Source: an uncultured Oscillospiraceae bacterium (GTDB lineage: Bacteria > Bacillota > Clostridia > Oscillospirales > Oscillospiraceae). From it: a DNA stretch of 39,099 bases. Positions 17,148 through 25,243 of the stretch are shown here, piece after piece; within the stretch, counting starts at the first letter, position 1; each line of letters begins with the position of its first letter. The DNA is taken from positions 1-39,099 of the forward strand of contig CAJUAS010000015.1 of the NCBI GenBank assembly GCA_910584395.1, read 5' to 3'. The notes beneath the pieces are model-generated. The model did not search any database. It was not told where the DNA came from and saw nothing but the letters and a program-made list of their open reading frames with translations. Both the position numbers and the translations under genes were made by a program.

Positions 17148-17178
17148 GCAAAAACCTCCTTGTCCGCCGGTCTGTTTC

Positions 17179-18843
17179 CTATTGCGGCCGCTCCGCCTTG
17201 ATGGCGCTCAAGAGGGCGGGGATCATCTGCTTTTTACGGCTCATCACCCCCGGCAGCGTGGCCAGACCGTTTTTCGCCTCCACGCCGAAGGCCCGCTCCA
17301 CCAGCTCCGCCGCGCCGTCCCCCGCCATCATCAGCTCGGTGGTGGAGGTGGGTACGTCGGTGAACATATAGAAGATGAAATCCACCCCCTGCTTCCTGAG
17401 GGCGGTGTCCAGATAGGGGCGCAGCAGCTCCTCCCCCGCAAAACGGTTCTTGTCCGACATACAGATGCTCTGGCCCACCCCGAAGCGGGTACCGCCGCCG
17501 GTGAAGATCTTATAGTCGGTGCGCAGCAGCTCCTCCGGGCTTTTGCCGGACACATCCCCGCCGTGGTCGAACATGGCCTGAGCGTATTCCTCCATGTCCA
17601 CCTCCGCCAGCTTGGCAAGCTCCCCCGCCGCCGCCTCGTCCATGGGGGTGCAGGTGGGAGAGCGGAACATCAGGGTGTCCGACAAAATGGCGGAGAGCAT
17701 CAGCCCCGCCCGCGCCCGGTCGGGGACGACACCCTGCTCCTTATAGAGCTGATAGACGATGGTGCAGGTCGCCCCCACGGGCATATTGCGGAAATAGACC
17801 GGGCCTTCCGTCTCCACCGCGCCGATGCGGTGGTGGTCGATGATCTCCAAGATCTCCGATTCCTCCAGTCCGTCCACCGCCTGCGCCTTCTCGTTGTGAT
17901 CCACCAAAATGAGCCGCTTCTTTTCCAGATTCAGCAGATTTCGCCGGGACACCAGCCCCAGATAATGCTCCGATTCGTCCACGATGGGGAAATAGCGGTA
18001 GCGCACGCTGGCCATGACCTTGGTCACCGTCTCCACCAGACTGTGGGGGGAAAAGGTCAACAGGTTTTCCGACACCATATAGTGCCCCACCGGCGCGGCC
18101 TGAACCGCCATCTGCCCCGCCACATAGGTGGAGTGGGGGCTGCAGAGCAGAATGCACCCATGCTCCTCCGCCAGCGAGCAGATGGTCTTGGACACCTTCG
18201 CCCCCTGACACACCACGATGCACCCGGCCTCCCGCTCAATGGCGGCAAGCTGGCTGTCCGCGCGGTTGGAGACGATGACCACGTCCCCTTTGCCGATGGA
18301 GGCCTCCATCATCTCCGCGCTGCCTGCGCCGATGACCAGCTTGCCCTCCACCGTCTTTCCGGCCACCTCGCCGGCCAAGATCTCCGCGTCCAGCGCGTCC
18401 ACCAAGTTCTCATAGGGCGTTCCCGCCTTGGCCAAGATCTCCTCGTCGATCATATCCATATAGGCGCGGGTCACGTCCCGGATGGTCACAAGCCCCCGCA
18501 GGACGTTTTCCCCGTCCACCACGCACAGCGTGTCCGCCTTGCGCTCTCCCAGCAGATTCCAAGCCCTGCGAAGGCTCAGGGAGGCGTCCACCCCGGTGTC
18601 CAGACGGTAGTCTACGTCCTGAAGCTGCGGGCTGACGTCGGTATAGAGTCGGGGCGGCTCGACCCCAAAATAGTCCAGCGCGAACTGGCTCTCCCGGTTC
18701 ACCAGCCCCGCCCGGCACGGCTCATAGCGGTGGGTCTTGTCCACCGCGTTTTTCAGCGCCGCATAAGCGATGGCCGAGCAGATGGAGTCGGTATCCGGGT
18801 TTTTGTGCCCGATGACCTTCACCTTGTGCCCGCTCTGTTCCAT
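17179..18843 (-). CDS. ppaC: Manganese-dependent inorganic pyrophosphatase with CBS-DRTGG-CBS insert
   Basis: 554 aa, the long regulated form of family II pyrophosphatase (the plain form is about 310 aa). It hydrolyses PPi to phosphate in the cytosol. The DHH phosphoesterase part holds GHKNPDTDS (H13, D17, D19) at the start and IIDHHRIG (D336-H338) after the insert. The insert (about 70-310) has a CBS motif, a DRTGG-like domain and a second CBS motif (MASVRYRYFPIVDE..LGLVSRR). The C-terminal DHHA2 domain has the RKQ-like SRKKQ near the end. In characterised relatives the CBS pair binds adenine nucleotides (AMP/ADP inhibit, ATP or Ap4A activate) and DRTGG goes with the Ap4A response. First gene of a two-gene unit with the S41 protease. 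Confidence 0.95.
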   Translation of the reverse strand: MEQSGHKVKVIGHKNPDTDSICSAIAYAALKNAVDKTHRYEPCRAGLVNRESQFALDYFGVEPPRLYTDVSPQLQDVDYRLDTGVDASLSLRRAWNLLGERKADTLCVVDGENVLRGLVTIRDVTRAYMDMIDEEILAKAGTPYENLVDALDAEILAGEVAGKTVEGKLVIGAGSAEMMEASIGKGDVVIVSNRADSQLAAIEREAGCIVVCQGAKVSKTICSLAEEHGCILLCSPHSTYVAGQMAVQAAPVGHYMVSENLLTFSPHSLVETVTKVMASVRYRYFPIVDESEHYLGLVSRRNLLNLEKKRLILVDHNEKAQAVDGLEESEILEIIDHHRIGAVETEGPVYFRNMPVGATCTIVYQLYKEQGVVPDRARAGLMLSAILSDTLMFRSPTCTPMDEAAAGELAKLAEVDMEEYAQAMFDHGGDVSGKSPEELLRTDYKIFTGGGTRFGVGQSICMSDKNRFAGEELLRPYLDTALRKQGVDFIFYMFTDVPTSTTELMMAGDGAAELVERAFGVEAKNGLATLPGVMSRKKQMIPALLSAIKAERPQ

Positions 18844-18887
18844 AAAAACGCCCCCGTTTCTTCTGTCTGCTTCTTTAGTATTTCTTG

Positions 18888-18916
18888 ATTATACCACCTT
18901 CACCCATCCGCCGCAA
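18888..18916 (-). promoter_or_regulatory. Promoter of ppaC and the S41 protease gene
   Basis: Minus strand TTGCGG (18916-18911), 17-bp spacer, perfect TATAAT (18893-18888), 45 bp before the ppaC ATG. Confidence 0.65.
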
Positions 18917-18925
18917 CATTTCTGC

Positions 18926-18954
18926 TGGACTTCCCCCGGCGTTTGGTGTATCAT
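18926..18954 (+). promoter_or_regulatory. Promoter of the PfkB sugar kinase gene
   Basis: TGGACT (18926-18931), 17-bp spacer, TATCAT (18949-18954), 31 bp before the ATG at 18986. It is divergent from the ppaC promoter, only about 10 bp away. Confidence 0.5.
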
Positions 18955-18985
18955 GTCCCCATCCAAACCAAAAGGACGTGTCGCC

Positions 18986-19945
18986 ATGTTGGACGTGACC
19001 GCGCTGGGAGAAGTTCTCATCGACTTCACCCCCCAGCCCTCTGACGGGCCTTATCCCATCCTCGCCGCCCATCCCGGCGGCGCGCCGTGCAATTTTCTGG
19101 CCGCGCTGGCCGTCCGGGGGCTTCGCTGCGCCATTCTGGGCAAGGTGGGGGACGATTCCTTCGGCCGTCTCCTGCGGCAGACCCTGACCGAGCGTGGCAT
19201 CGACACCCGTGGGCTGATCACCGACCCCGGCGTGTTCACCACGCTGGCCTTCGTCACGCTGGACGAACACGGCGACCGGGACTTTTCCTTCGCCCGCAAG
19301 CCGGGGGCGGACACCTGCCTGCGGTTTGAAGAGCTGCCCCTTGAGACGATCCAAAACACCCGCGTGTTCCACTTCGGCACGCTGTCCCTCACCGACGAGC
19401 CCGCCCGCACCGCCACAAAGCAGGCGGTGGCCTACGCCAAAGCCTGCGGCAAGGCCGTCTCCTTTGACCCCAACCTCCGCCGCCCCCTCTGGCCCGATCA
19501 GAAGGCCGCGCGGGAGGCCATGAGCTGGGGGCTTCAACAGGCGGACATCGTGAAGCTGAGCGAGGAGGAGGGGCAATTTCTCTTCGGCCCGGACGTTTCC
19601 CCCGAGGAGACCGCCGCCCGGCTTCACGGTGATTTTTCCGTCGCCGCAGTGTTTGTCACCCTTGGGCCGAAGGGCTGCTATTACAGTCTGAACGGTGTGG
19701 GCGGCTATGTGGACGCGCCCCCGGTGGCCAAGGTGGTGGACACCACCGGCGCGGGGGACATTTTCGGCGGCACGGCGCTGGCCCAACTGCTGCAAACGGG
19801 CAAGGCCCTCTCCGAGCTTACCCCCGGCGACCTCCAAGCCGCCGCCTCTGTGGCCGTCCGTGCCGCCTCCCTCTCCACCCAGACCAAGGGCGGTATTCAA
19901 AGCGTCCCCGACCCGGCAGCCGTCGCCGCCCTGTCAATCAATTAA
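18986..19945 (+). CDS. PfkB family carbohydrate kinase, fructokinase-like
   Basis: 319 aa from the ATG at 18986; upstream extension lacks family similarity and overlaps the promoter. PfkB (ribokinase fold) enzymes phosphorylate sugars or nucleosides with ATP. Seen: N-terminal VTALGEVLIDFTP, first signature region HPGGAPCNFLAALAVRG (about 30-46), KVGDDSFG, FDPNLRRPLW, and second signature DTTGAGDIFGG with catalytic base D258. The FDPNLRRPLW and GGAP patterns are those of fructokinases (fructose to fructose-6-phosphate). No sugar transporter or sucrose hydrolase is adjacent, so the source of the sugar is unknown; it might be a general salvage kinase. The reductase gene follows at a 18-bp gap, so the two may be co-transcribed. 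Confidence 0.9.
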   Translation: MLDVTALGEVLIDFTPQPSDGPYPILAAHPGGAPCNFLAALAVRGLRCAILGKVGDDSFGRLLRQTLTERGIDTRGLITDPGVFTTLAFVTLDEHGDRDFSFARKPGADTCLRFEELPLETIQNTRVFHFGTLSLTDEPARTATKQAVAYAKACGKAVSFDPNLRRPLWPDQKAAREAMSWGLQQADIVKLSEEEGQFLFGPDVSPEETAARLHGDFSVAAVFVTLGPKGCYYSLNGVGGYVDAPPVAKVVDTTGAGDIFGGTALAQLLQTGKALSELTPGDLQAAASVAVRAASLSTQTKGGIQSVPDPAAVAALSIN

Positions 19946-19963
19946 AAGTTAGGAGAGATGAAA

Positions 19964-20644
19964 ATGGGCCGGCCGATCACAACGCTTTTTATGCTCATGT
20001 CTGTTGACGGAAAAATCAGCACAGGGGCAACAGACGATTTAGACGTAGACCAAGATTTCCCCAAAATCGCAGGCGTTCAAGAAGGTCTGCACCAATATTA
20101 CGAGATCGAACAGACCACCGACCTATGGTCGCTCAATTCCGGCCGGGTGCAGGAAAAAATGGGCGTCAACCGGAAGGAAACGCCGGATCGGTCGCCTGTT
20201 TCCTTTGTCGTGATCGATAACAGCCATTTGACCGAACAAGGGGTTCGCTATCTTTGCGCCCGTTCAAAGGAATTTGTGCTGGTCACATCCAATGCTGACC
20301 ATCCCGCATTTCATGTGAAGGCAGACAATCTTCATATAATCTGTCAAGACAAGCTGTCTTTGCCAGACGCACTTGCGAAACTCAAGTCGGAATACGGCTG
20401 CCGGCGCATCACCATACAAAGCGGCGGCACATTAAACGGGCTGTTTCTTCGGGAAAAGCTGCTTGATTATATTGATATTGTGATCGCTCCTGTTCTGATT
20501 GGCGGCAAGGATACCTCCACGCTGATCGACGGGCGATCCTTGCTGTCAGAAGAAGAATTATCCCAATTAGGCGTGCTGAAACTGCAGGAATGTACCGTCT
20601 TGGAAAACTCCTACCTGAGATTGCGTTATCAGGTGATCCGTTGA
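19964..20644 (+). CDS. RibD C-terminal / dihydrofolate-reductase-fold protein
   Basis: 226 aa. Of two close ATGs (19958 and 19964), the second lies eight bases after AGGAG and is preferred. Family marks of the RibD reductase (DHFR) fold: N-terminal ITTLFMLMSVDGKIS, YGCRRITIQSGGTLNG near 145-160 (NADPH loop) and IDIVIAPVLIGGKDTSTLIDG near 170-190. RibD-C enzymes reduce the ribosyl-pyrimidine intermediate of riboflavin synthesis, but many stand-alone members have unknown substrates. No deaminase half and no other rib gene are present, so a riboflavin role is doubtful. Base composition is visibly less GC-rich than its neighbours, and it ends at a strong terminator. Possibly acquired. Confidence 0.8.
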   Translation: MGRPITTLFMLMSVDGKISTGATDDLDVDQDFPKIAGVQEGLHQYYEIEQTTDLWSLNSGRVQEKMGVNRKETPDRSPVSFVVIDNSHLTEQGVRYLCARSKEFVLVTSNADHPAFHVKADNLHIICQDKLSLPDALAKLKSEYGCRRITIQSGGTLNGLFLREKLLDYIDIVIAPVLIGGKDTSTLIDGRSLLSEEELSQLGVLKLQECTVLENSYLRLRYQVIR

Positions 20645-20716
20645 CCACTTCCAATTTTCTTCTCTTTCCCGCAGGCGTCTCCCCAGAAGTGTCATCGTGG
20701 GTGACACGCGAAAAAC

Positions 20717-20760
20717 AGGGCAAGGCAAACCGTTGCGGTCTGCCTTGCCCTTTCTTTTTT
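20717..20760. terminator. Intrinsic terminator between the reductase gene and proS
   Basis: 11-bp stem AGGGCAAGGCA (20717-20727) with its complement (20741-20751) around a 13-base loop, followed by a T-rich run to 20760. Upstream As give a T-run on the minus strand, so it may also stop proS transcription. Confidence 0.8.
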
Positions 20761-20777
20761 GTGAAGCCTTTTCCTTC

Positions 20778-22217
20778 TCAGTACGCCACGCCCCAGTAGA
20801 TCATGTGCTTGGCGGGCTTTCCGCAGATGGGGCACACGTCCCCCAAATGCTCCTGCTCCAAGGGGATACAGCGGGAGGACATCCCCGCCTCCTCCTTCAT
20901 TTTCAGCTCGCAGGCCAGCTCGCCGCACCACATGGTCTTGATGAAGCCGCCCTTTTCTGCCTGAATGGCCTTGGCCTCCTCCAGAGAGAAGGCGGGGAAG
21001 CAGTGCTCCTCCAAATTCTTCTTGGCCTTGTCAAACAGCCCCGCGTGGATGTCCTCCATCAGCTTGGCCACCGTGTCCTCAATGCCGTCCAGAGAGACAA
21101 ACATCTTCTCCCCGGAATCCCGGCGCACCAGCACGCACTGGTTTTGCTCCATGTCCTTCGGCCCAAGCTCCAGCCGCAGAGGCACACCCTTCATCTCGTA
21201 CTCGGCAAACTTCCAGCCGGGGGAGTTGTCGGAGTCGTCCAGTTTGACCCGGAAGCCGGCCTTCTGCAGGCGCTCCATGACCGCCCGGTTGGCCTCGATG
21301 ACCCCTTCCTTGTGCTGGGCCACGGGGATGACCACCACCTGAACGGGGGCGACCTTGGGGGGAAGCACCAGACCGTTGTTGTCGCCGTGGACCATGATGA
21401 TGCCCGCGATCATACGGGTGGACACCCCCCAAGAGGTCTGGAAGGGGTGGTGGAGCTGGTTGTCCTTGCCGGTGAAGGTGATGTCGAAGGCCTTGGCAAA
21501 GCCGTCGCCGAAATAGTGGCTGGTGCCGCCCTGAAGAGCCTTGCCGTCGTGCATCATGCACTCCACGGTGTAGGTGGCCTCTGCCCCGGAAAACTTCTCC
21601 TTGTCCGTCTTGCGGCCCTTCACCACAGGGATGGCCAGCACGTTCTCATAGAAGTCGGCGTAGATGTTGAACATCCGCTCGGTCTCGGCGATGGCCTCCT
21701 CGGCGGTGGCGTGCATGGTGTGACCCTCCTGCCAGAGGAACTCCCGGTGGCGCAGGAAGGGGCGGGAGGTCTTTTCCCAACGCAGCACACTCGTCCACTG
21801 GTTATAGAGCTTAGGCAGGTCCCGGTGGGAGTGGATAATGTTGGCGTAATGCTCGCAGAACAGGGTCTCGGAGGTGGGGCGGATGCAGTAGCGCTCCTCC
21901 AACTTGTCGCTGCCCCCTTGGGTCACCCACGCGCACTCGGGGGCGAACCCCTCCACGTGGTCCTTCTCCTTCTGGAGCAGGGACTCGGGGATGAGCATGG
22001 GCAGATACACGTTCTCGTGGCCCGTCTTTTTGAACTCTGCGTCCAAAATGTGCTGGATGTTCTCCCAGATGGCGTAGCCGTAGGGGCGGTAGATAAACAT
22101 ACCCTTGATAGAGGAGTAGTCGATCAGCTCCGCCTTTTTGCATACGTCGGTGTACCATTGGGTGAAGTCCGCGTCCATGTCGGTGATCTGCTCCACCTGC
22201 TTTTTGTTCTCTGCCAT
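20778..22217 (-). CDS. proS: Prolyl-tRNA synthetase, short eukaryote/archaea-like type (ProS type 3)
   Basis: 479 aa from the ATG at 22217; the GTG three codons upstream is part of the GAGGTGG ribosome site. Class II synthetase charging tRNA-Pro with proline in the cytosol. Motif 2-type sequence RPTSETLFCEHY and WEKTSRPFLRHREFLWQEGHTMHAT, motif 3-type region HGDNNGLVLPPKVAP, then an anticodon-binding domain (about 290-390) and a C-terminal zinc-type domain with MWCGELAC and CPICGK. It lacks the editing insertion of the long bacterial type; this short form is common in Clostridia and also in eukaryotes and archaea. It has its own promoter overlapping the end of the upstream gene. No T-box leader is visible. 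Confidence 0.95.
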   Translation of the reverse strand: MAENKKQVEQITDMDADFTQWYTDVCKKAELIDYSSIKGMFIYRPYGYAIWENIQHILDAEFKKTGHENVYLPMLIPESLLQKEKDHVEGFAPECAWVTQGGSDKLEERYCIRPTSETLFCEHYANIIHSHRDLPKLYNQWTSVLRWEKTSRPFLRHREFLWQEGHTMHATAEEAIAETERMFNIYADFYENVLAIPVVKGRKTDKEKFSGAEATYTVECMMHDGKALQGGTSHYFGDGFAKAFDITFTGKDNQLHHPFQTSWGVSTRMIAGIIMVHGDNNGLVLPPKVAPVQVVVIPVAQHKEGVIEANRAVMERLQKAGFRVKLDDSDNSPGWKFAEYEMKGVPLRLELGPKDMEQNQCVLVRRDSGEKMFVSLDGIEDTVAKLMEDIHAGLFDKAKKNLEEHCFPAFSLEEAKAIQAEKGGFIKTMWCGELACELKMKEEAGMSSRCIPLEQEHLGDVCPICGKPAKHMIYWGVAY

Positions 22218-22251
22218 AATATCCACCTCAAGTTTTTTGAAATGTGGGGCT

Positions 22252-22280
22252 ATTTTACCTTAAAAAAATGTTCCCGTCAA
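22252..22280 (-). promoter_or_regulatory. Promoter of proS
   Basis: Minus strand TTGACG (22280-22275), 17-bp spacer, TAAAAT (22257-22252), 35 bp before the proS ATG. The -35 box overlaps the stop codon of the upstream gene. Confidence 0.7.
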
Positions 22281-24259
22281 TATCTACACGTCCAGCTGCT
22301 CACCAGTCCGCCCGGCACGAGCCAGAGGAGGAGGTAGGCCAGCATCGTCTCTGCGCTCAACGAGGCGAACGCCCCCGCGCTCACCAGATAGGCCGCCAGC
22401 GCGATGCCCAGACCCGAGCCAAGGAGCGCAAAGGCCATGCCCATCAGGGATGCGGTCACCAGCCGCTTGCCCCCCACCACCGCTTCGGCGTATGGGCCAA
22501 GTCCCTCCCGGCACAACACCGCCGCCAGCGGCGCGTCCGGCCCGCGTCCCGGCTGGGACAGCTCCCGCCGCCGGTCCAGATTGGGGAACTCCATGCGGTC
22601 TGCGGGCAGCTTGAACCGCTGGCGCAGCATATCGGGGATAATGAGGAAGTCCCGGGTGGCCAAGATGGGGTTCAGACGGTTGGCGATGAGGGAATGGATG
22701 GCGGGGCGGATGGCGGGGTGGAGACGGTAATTGAGGGCGAAGATGGCCTCCAACTCCCCGCTGACCGCACAGAACACCGCGTTTTTCACCTTCAGCCCCT
22801 GAGGCAGCTCCACGTGCATGATCTCCATGAACGCCGCCGATCCCACCAGCACCTGCCGGCCGCCGATGACCCCGGACACGCCCCCCTCGTGGAACATGAC
22901 CCGCGTCACCTTCCGGTAGATCGTCCCTTGGGTGCGTAAGAGGTCGGAGAAGGGCTTTTCCATGCCGCTGCCCGTCTCCCGGATCAGGGTGGCGGTGTAA
23001 GAGGCGGCGGTCTCAATGGACAGCTCGCCGCACATTTTCAGACCGTTGAGGGTCACGCTCCCCGGCGGGAACAGGTCGCCGTCGGTCAGCACCACCCCCT
23101 GCTCCCCCTTGCCCGGGCGGTAGCCGTCCCAGCCGGCCAAGGCCGCACCCACCTTGGCGAGACGGCCCGCCACCGCTGAAAAGGGCATGGGGAACGCCAA
23201 AAAGGCGGAAAACCCGCACCCTGCGGTGAGGGCGGCGGACAGACCCCAGAAAAACAGCTCCGGCTTTTGCCGTCCCACCGACGCCAGCAGGGCGCACAGC
23301 ACGCCGGCCAGCAGCACCAGCGGCGCGGCAATATGCTGGACGCGGGCAACGCCGTCGCCGCCCTGAACCTGACTGCCGTAGCCCGTGCTTTCCCCGGAGC
23401 TTTTGGCGTAGGCGTCGGCGTTGTCCCAAAATTTTTCCTCCAAGGACACCAGATACGGCTCGGTGGCCGACCCGGCCACCCGGCAGCTCTGCCGCAAGGC
23501 CCGGCGGCGGAGGAATTTCCCCCACAGGGCGAAAAACACCGCCAGCGCCGCCACCCCGCAATAGGGCATCTGTCCGCCCCGGTCGCCCAAAAGGGGCATG
23601 GTCAGCGCGTCGCCCGCCGCCGCCGCCACCATGAACAGCAGCACCGTCTCCCACTCCAAATGGAGCTTGATGAGACACGTCAGTCCCTTGCCCAGCACGT
23701 CCAGCCCCACCAGCGCGCTCACCGCCAGCAGCACTGCGGCGATCTGGTAGCGCAGCGCGCCGTCAGAAAGGGCGTGGCGCAGAGCGTCATCCATGGGCAG
23801 GGGGATGGGCCAGCCCTTGGGAAGGGCCAGCATCCAGTAGATCTGCACCAGCGCCAGCAAAAAGGCCGCCACCGTGCGGGTATGCAGAAAACCAAGGCCC
23901 TTTTTGTACCGCGCCGCCAACTGCAGCGGGGGCACGTCCGGATGGGGACGGCGTTCCCGGTGACGCTTCCGGGCGGGGGGCGCATGGGTCGGCTCCTCCT
24001 CCCAGTCCACCCCCGGCAGCAGCTCCTCCCGCCGTTCCCGCTCGGGGTCGTCGGGTAGGTCGTCGGCGGGGAACATCTGCTCGGCGTACTCGTCCGCCTT
24101 CTCAAAGAGCTTTCCGATGCGCCCGGTGAGGGAGGTGTCCGGCTGGGGAAAGTCGATGACGTTGTCTGTCGGTTCTCCGGGCTTTTCGGAGGGCGGCGCG
24201 GCGTCCTTTTTTTTCGGGGCGTATTCGTCCAGTATCTTTTCCAGCTCCCGGTCGTCCAC
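22277..24259 (-). CDS. P1B-type-ATPase-like membrane protein lacking the phosphorylation motif
   Basis: About 660 aa. A full AAGGAGGTGA site (24274-24265) places the start at the GTG at 24259; a GTG at 24268 is the alternative. The first 120 residues are charged, Pro-rich and probably disordered. Eight hydrophobic segments follow in the layout of heavy-metal P-type ATPases: four, a short cytosolic stretch, two, a cytosolic region of about 195 residues, then two. Weak family echoes are FPMPF where CPC stands, GGVSGVIGGRQVLVGSAAFM, and LHPAIRPAIHSLIANRLNPILATRD. The phosphorylation motif DKTGT is replaced by DGDLF (around residue 393), and TGDN by ATRD. It therefore should not be an active pump. 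It lies between rlmB and proS. Relationship to P-type ATPases is inferred by pattern; function unknown. Confidence 0.7.
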   Translation of the reverse strand: MDDRELEKILDEYAPKKKDAAPPSEKPGEPTDNVIDFPQPDTSLTGRIGKLFEKADEYAEQMFPADDLPDDPERERREELLPGVDWEEEPTHAPPARKRHRERRPHPDVPPLQLAARYKKGLGFLHTRTVAAFLLALVQIYWMLALPKGWPIPLPMDDALRHALSDGALRYQIAAVLLAVSALVGLDVLGKGLTCLIKLHLEWETVLLFMVAAAAGDALTMPLLGDRGGQMPYCGVAALAVFFALWGKFLRRRALRQSCRVAGSATEPYLVSLEEKFWDNADAYAKSSGESTGYGSQVQGGDGVARVQHIAAPLVLLAGVLCALLASVGRQKPELFFWGLSAALTAGCGFSAFLAFPMPFSAVAGRLAKVGAALAGWDGYRPGKGEQGVVLTDGDLFPPGSVTLNGLKMCGELSIETAASYTATLIRETGSGMEKPFSDLLRTQGTIYRKVTRVMFHEGGVSGVIGGRQVLVGSAAFMEIMHVELPQGLKVKNAVFCAVSGELEAIFALNYRLHPAIRPAIHSLIANRLNPILATRDFLIIPDMLRQRFKLPADRMEFPNLDRRRELSQPGRGPDAPLAAVLCREGLGPYAEAVVGGKRLVTASLMGMAFALLGSGLGIALAAYLVSAGAFASLSAETMLAYLLLWLVPGGLVSSWTCRY

Positions 24260-24291
24260 CGGCCTCACCTCCTTCTCTTTGGTTGCTTTTT

Positions 24292-25053
24292 TCAGTCCAG
24301 CCGCTGGCGCACCGCTTCATAGAGCAGGATGGCCGCCGCCGCCGAGGCGTTCAGCGAGTTCAGCTTCCCCCGCATGGGGATCGCCACCCGCACGTCGCAG
24401 GTCTCCTCCACCAGACGGCTCATACCGTCCCCTTCGCTGCCGATGACAATGGCCGCAGGGCCTTTGAGGTCGGCCCGATAGAGAGGGGTGTCCCCCGCCG
24501 CCGTCGCGCCGTAGACCCACAGCCCTTCTTTCTTCAGTTCCTTCAGGCAGGCCACTAAGTTGGGCACGCGGGCCACCGGCACATGGCTCACCGCCCCGGC
24601 GGAGGTCTTGGCCACCACGGCGGTCAGCCCCGCGCTGCGGCGTTTGGGGATAATGACCCCGTGAGCCCCGGCGCACTCGGCGGTGCGGATGACCGCTCCT
24701 AAATTGTGGGGGTCGGACAGCTCGTCGCACACCACCACCAAGGGCGGCTCGTTTTTCTCCTTGGCGGCGGCAAGAATGTCGGACACGTCCGCATACTCCC
24801 GCACCGAGGTCACCGCGATGACCCCCTGATGGGAGTGGGTGACGCTCATGGCGTCCAGCTTGCGCCGGTCGCACTCCACCACCACCGCCCCCTGACCTCT
24901 GGCCTTGGAGGCGATGTGGCCCAGAGCGGCGTCCACCTCGCCCTTGGCGATGTAGAGCTTGTCCAGCGCTGTGCCGACCCGCAGGGCCTCCAGCACGGCG
25001 TTGCGGCCTTCGATGATGCCGTCGTCGCCCTGCTGTTTTTCCTTCCAGTCCAC
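24292..25053 (-). CDS. rlmB: TrmH/SpoU family rRNA 2'-O-ribose methyltransferase (RlmB-like)
   Basis: 253 aa from a GTG at 25053 preceded by AAAGGAGG. An N-terminal RNA-binding substrate domain (about 12-85, beginning IIEGRNAVLEAL) is joined to the SPOUT knot domain (about 105-253). The three SpoU motifs are clear: DPHNLGAVIRTAECAGAHGV, AIVIGSEGDGMSRLV and IPMRGKLNSLNASAAAAILL. RlmB methylates the 2'-OH of G2251 of 23S rRNA (E. coli numbering) using S-adenosylmethionine; tRNA-directed relatives exist, so the exact site is inferred. It heads a minus-strand unit, and the P-type-like gene begins about 30 bp after it. Usual partners in Firmicutes (cysS, mrnC, yacP) are absent here. Confidence 0.9.
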   Translation of the reverse strand: MDWKEKQQGDDGIIEGRNAVLEALRVGTALDKLYIAKGEVDAALGHIASKARGQGAVVVECDRRKLDAMSVTHSHQGVIAVTSVREYADVSDILAAAKEKNEPPLVVVCDELSDPHNLGAVIRTAECAGAHGVIIPKRRSAGLTAVVAKTSAGAVSHVPVARVPNLVACLKELKKEGLWVYGATAAGDTPLYRADLKGPAAIVIGSEGDGMSRLVEETCDVRVAIPMRGKLNSLNASAAAAILLYEAVRQRLD

Positions 25054-25087
25054 GCCCTCCGCCTCCTTTCACTTCTTTAACCGAAAT

Positions 25088-25115
25088 ATCATATCACACA
25101 AACTCCGGTTTGAAA
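25088..25115 (-). promoter_or_regulatory. Possible promoter of rlmB
   Basis: Minus strand TTTCAA (25115-25110), 16-bp spacer, TATGAT (25093-25088), 34 bp before the GTG. The -35 match is weak. Confidence 0.4.
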
Positions 25116-25163
25116 AGTCCCTTGCGTTCATTTTCTCTCTGCGGCAACTTTACAGAAAGTTCA

Positions 25164-25192
25164 TTGTAATAACGGTTAAACTATGTTACAAT
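25164..25192 (+). promoter_or_regulatory. Promoter of ftsH
   Basis: TTGTAA (25164-25169), 17-bp spacer, TACAAT (25187-25192), about 50 bp before the ftsH ATG. Confidence 0.65.
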
Positions 25193-25243
25193 ACCTTTCA
25201 CATCCATCGCTCTTTCCACTTTTCCCAAAAGGAAGGTCATAAT

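Noticed and set aside
22218..22276. T-box or other riboswitch before proS
   Set aside because: The gap is under 60 bp with a normal promoter and no space for a T-box fold.
20697..22337. 546-codon open frame on the plus strand opposite proS
   Set aside because: Antisense shadow; contains the terminator hairpin and has no domain-like sequence.
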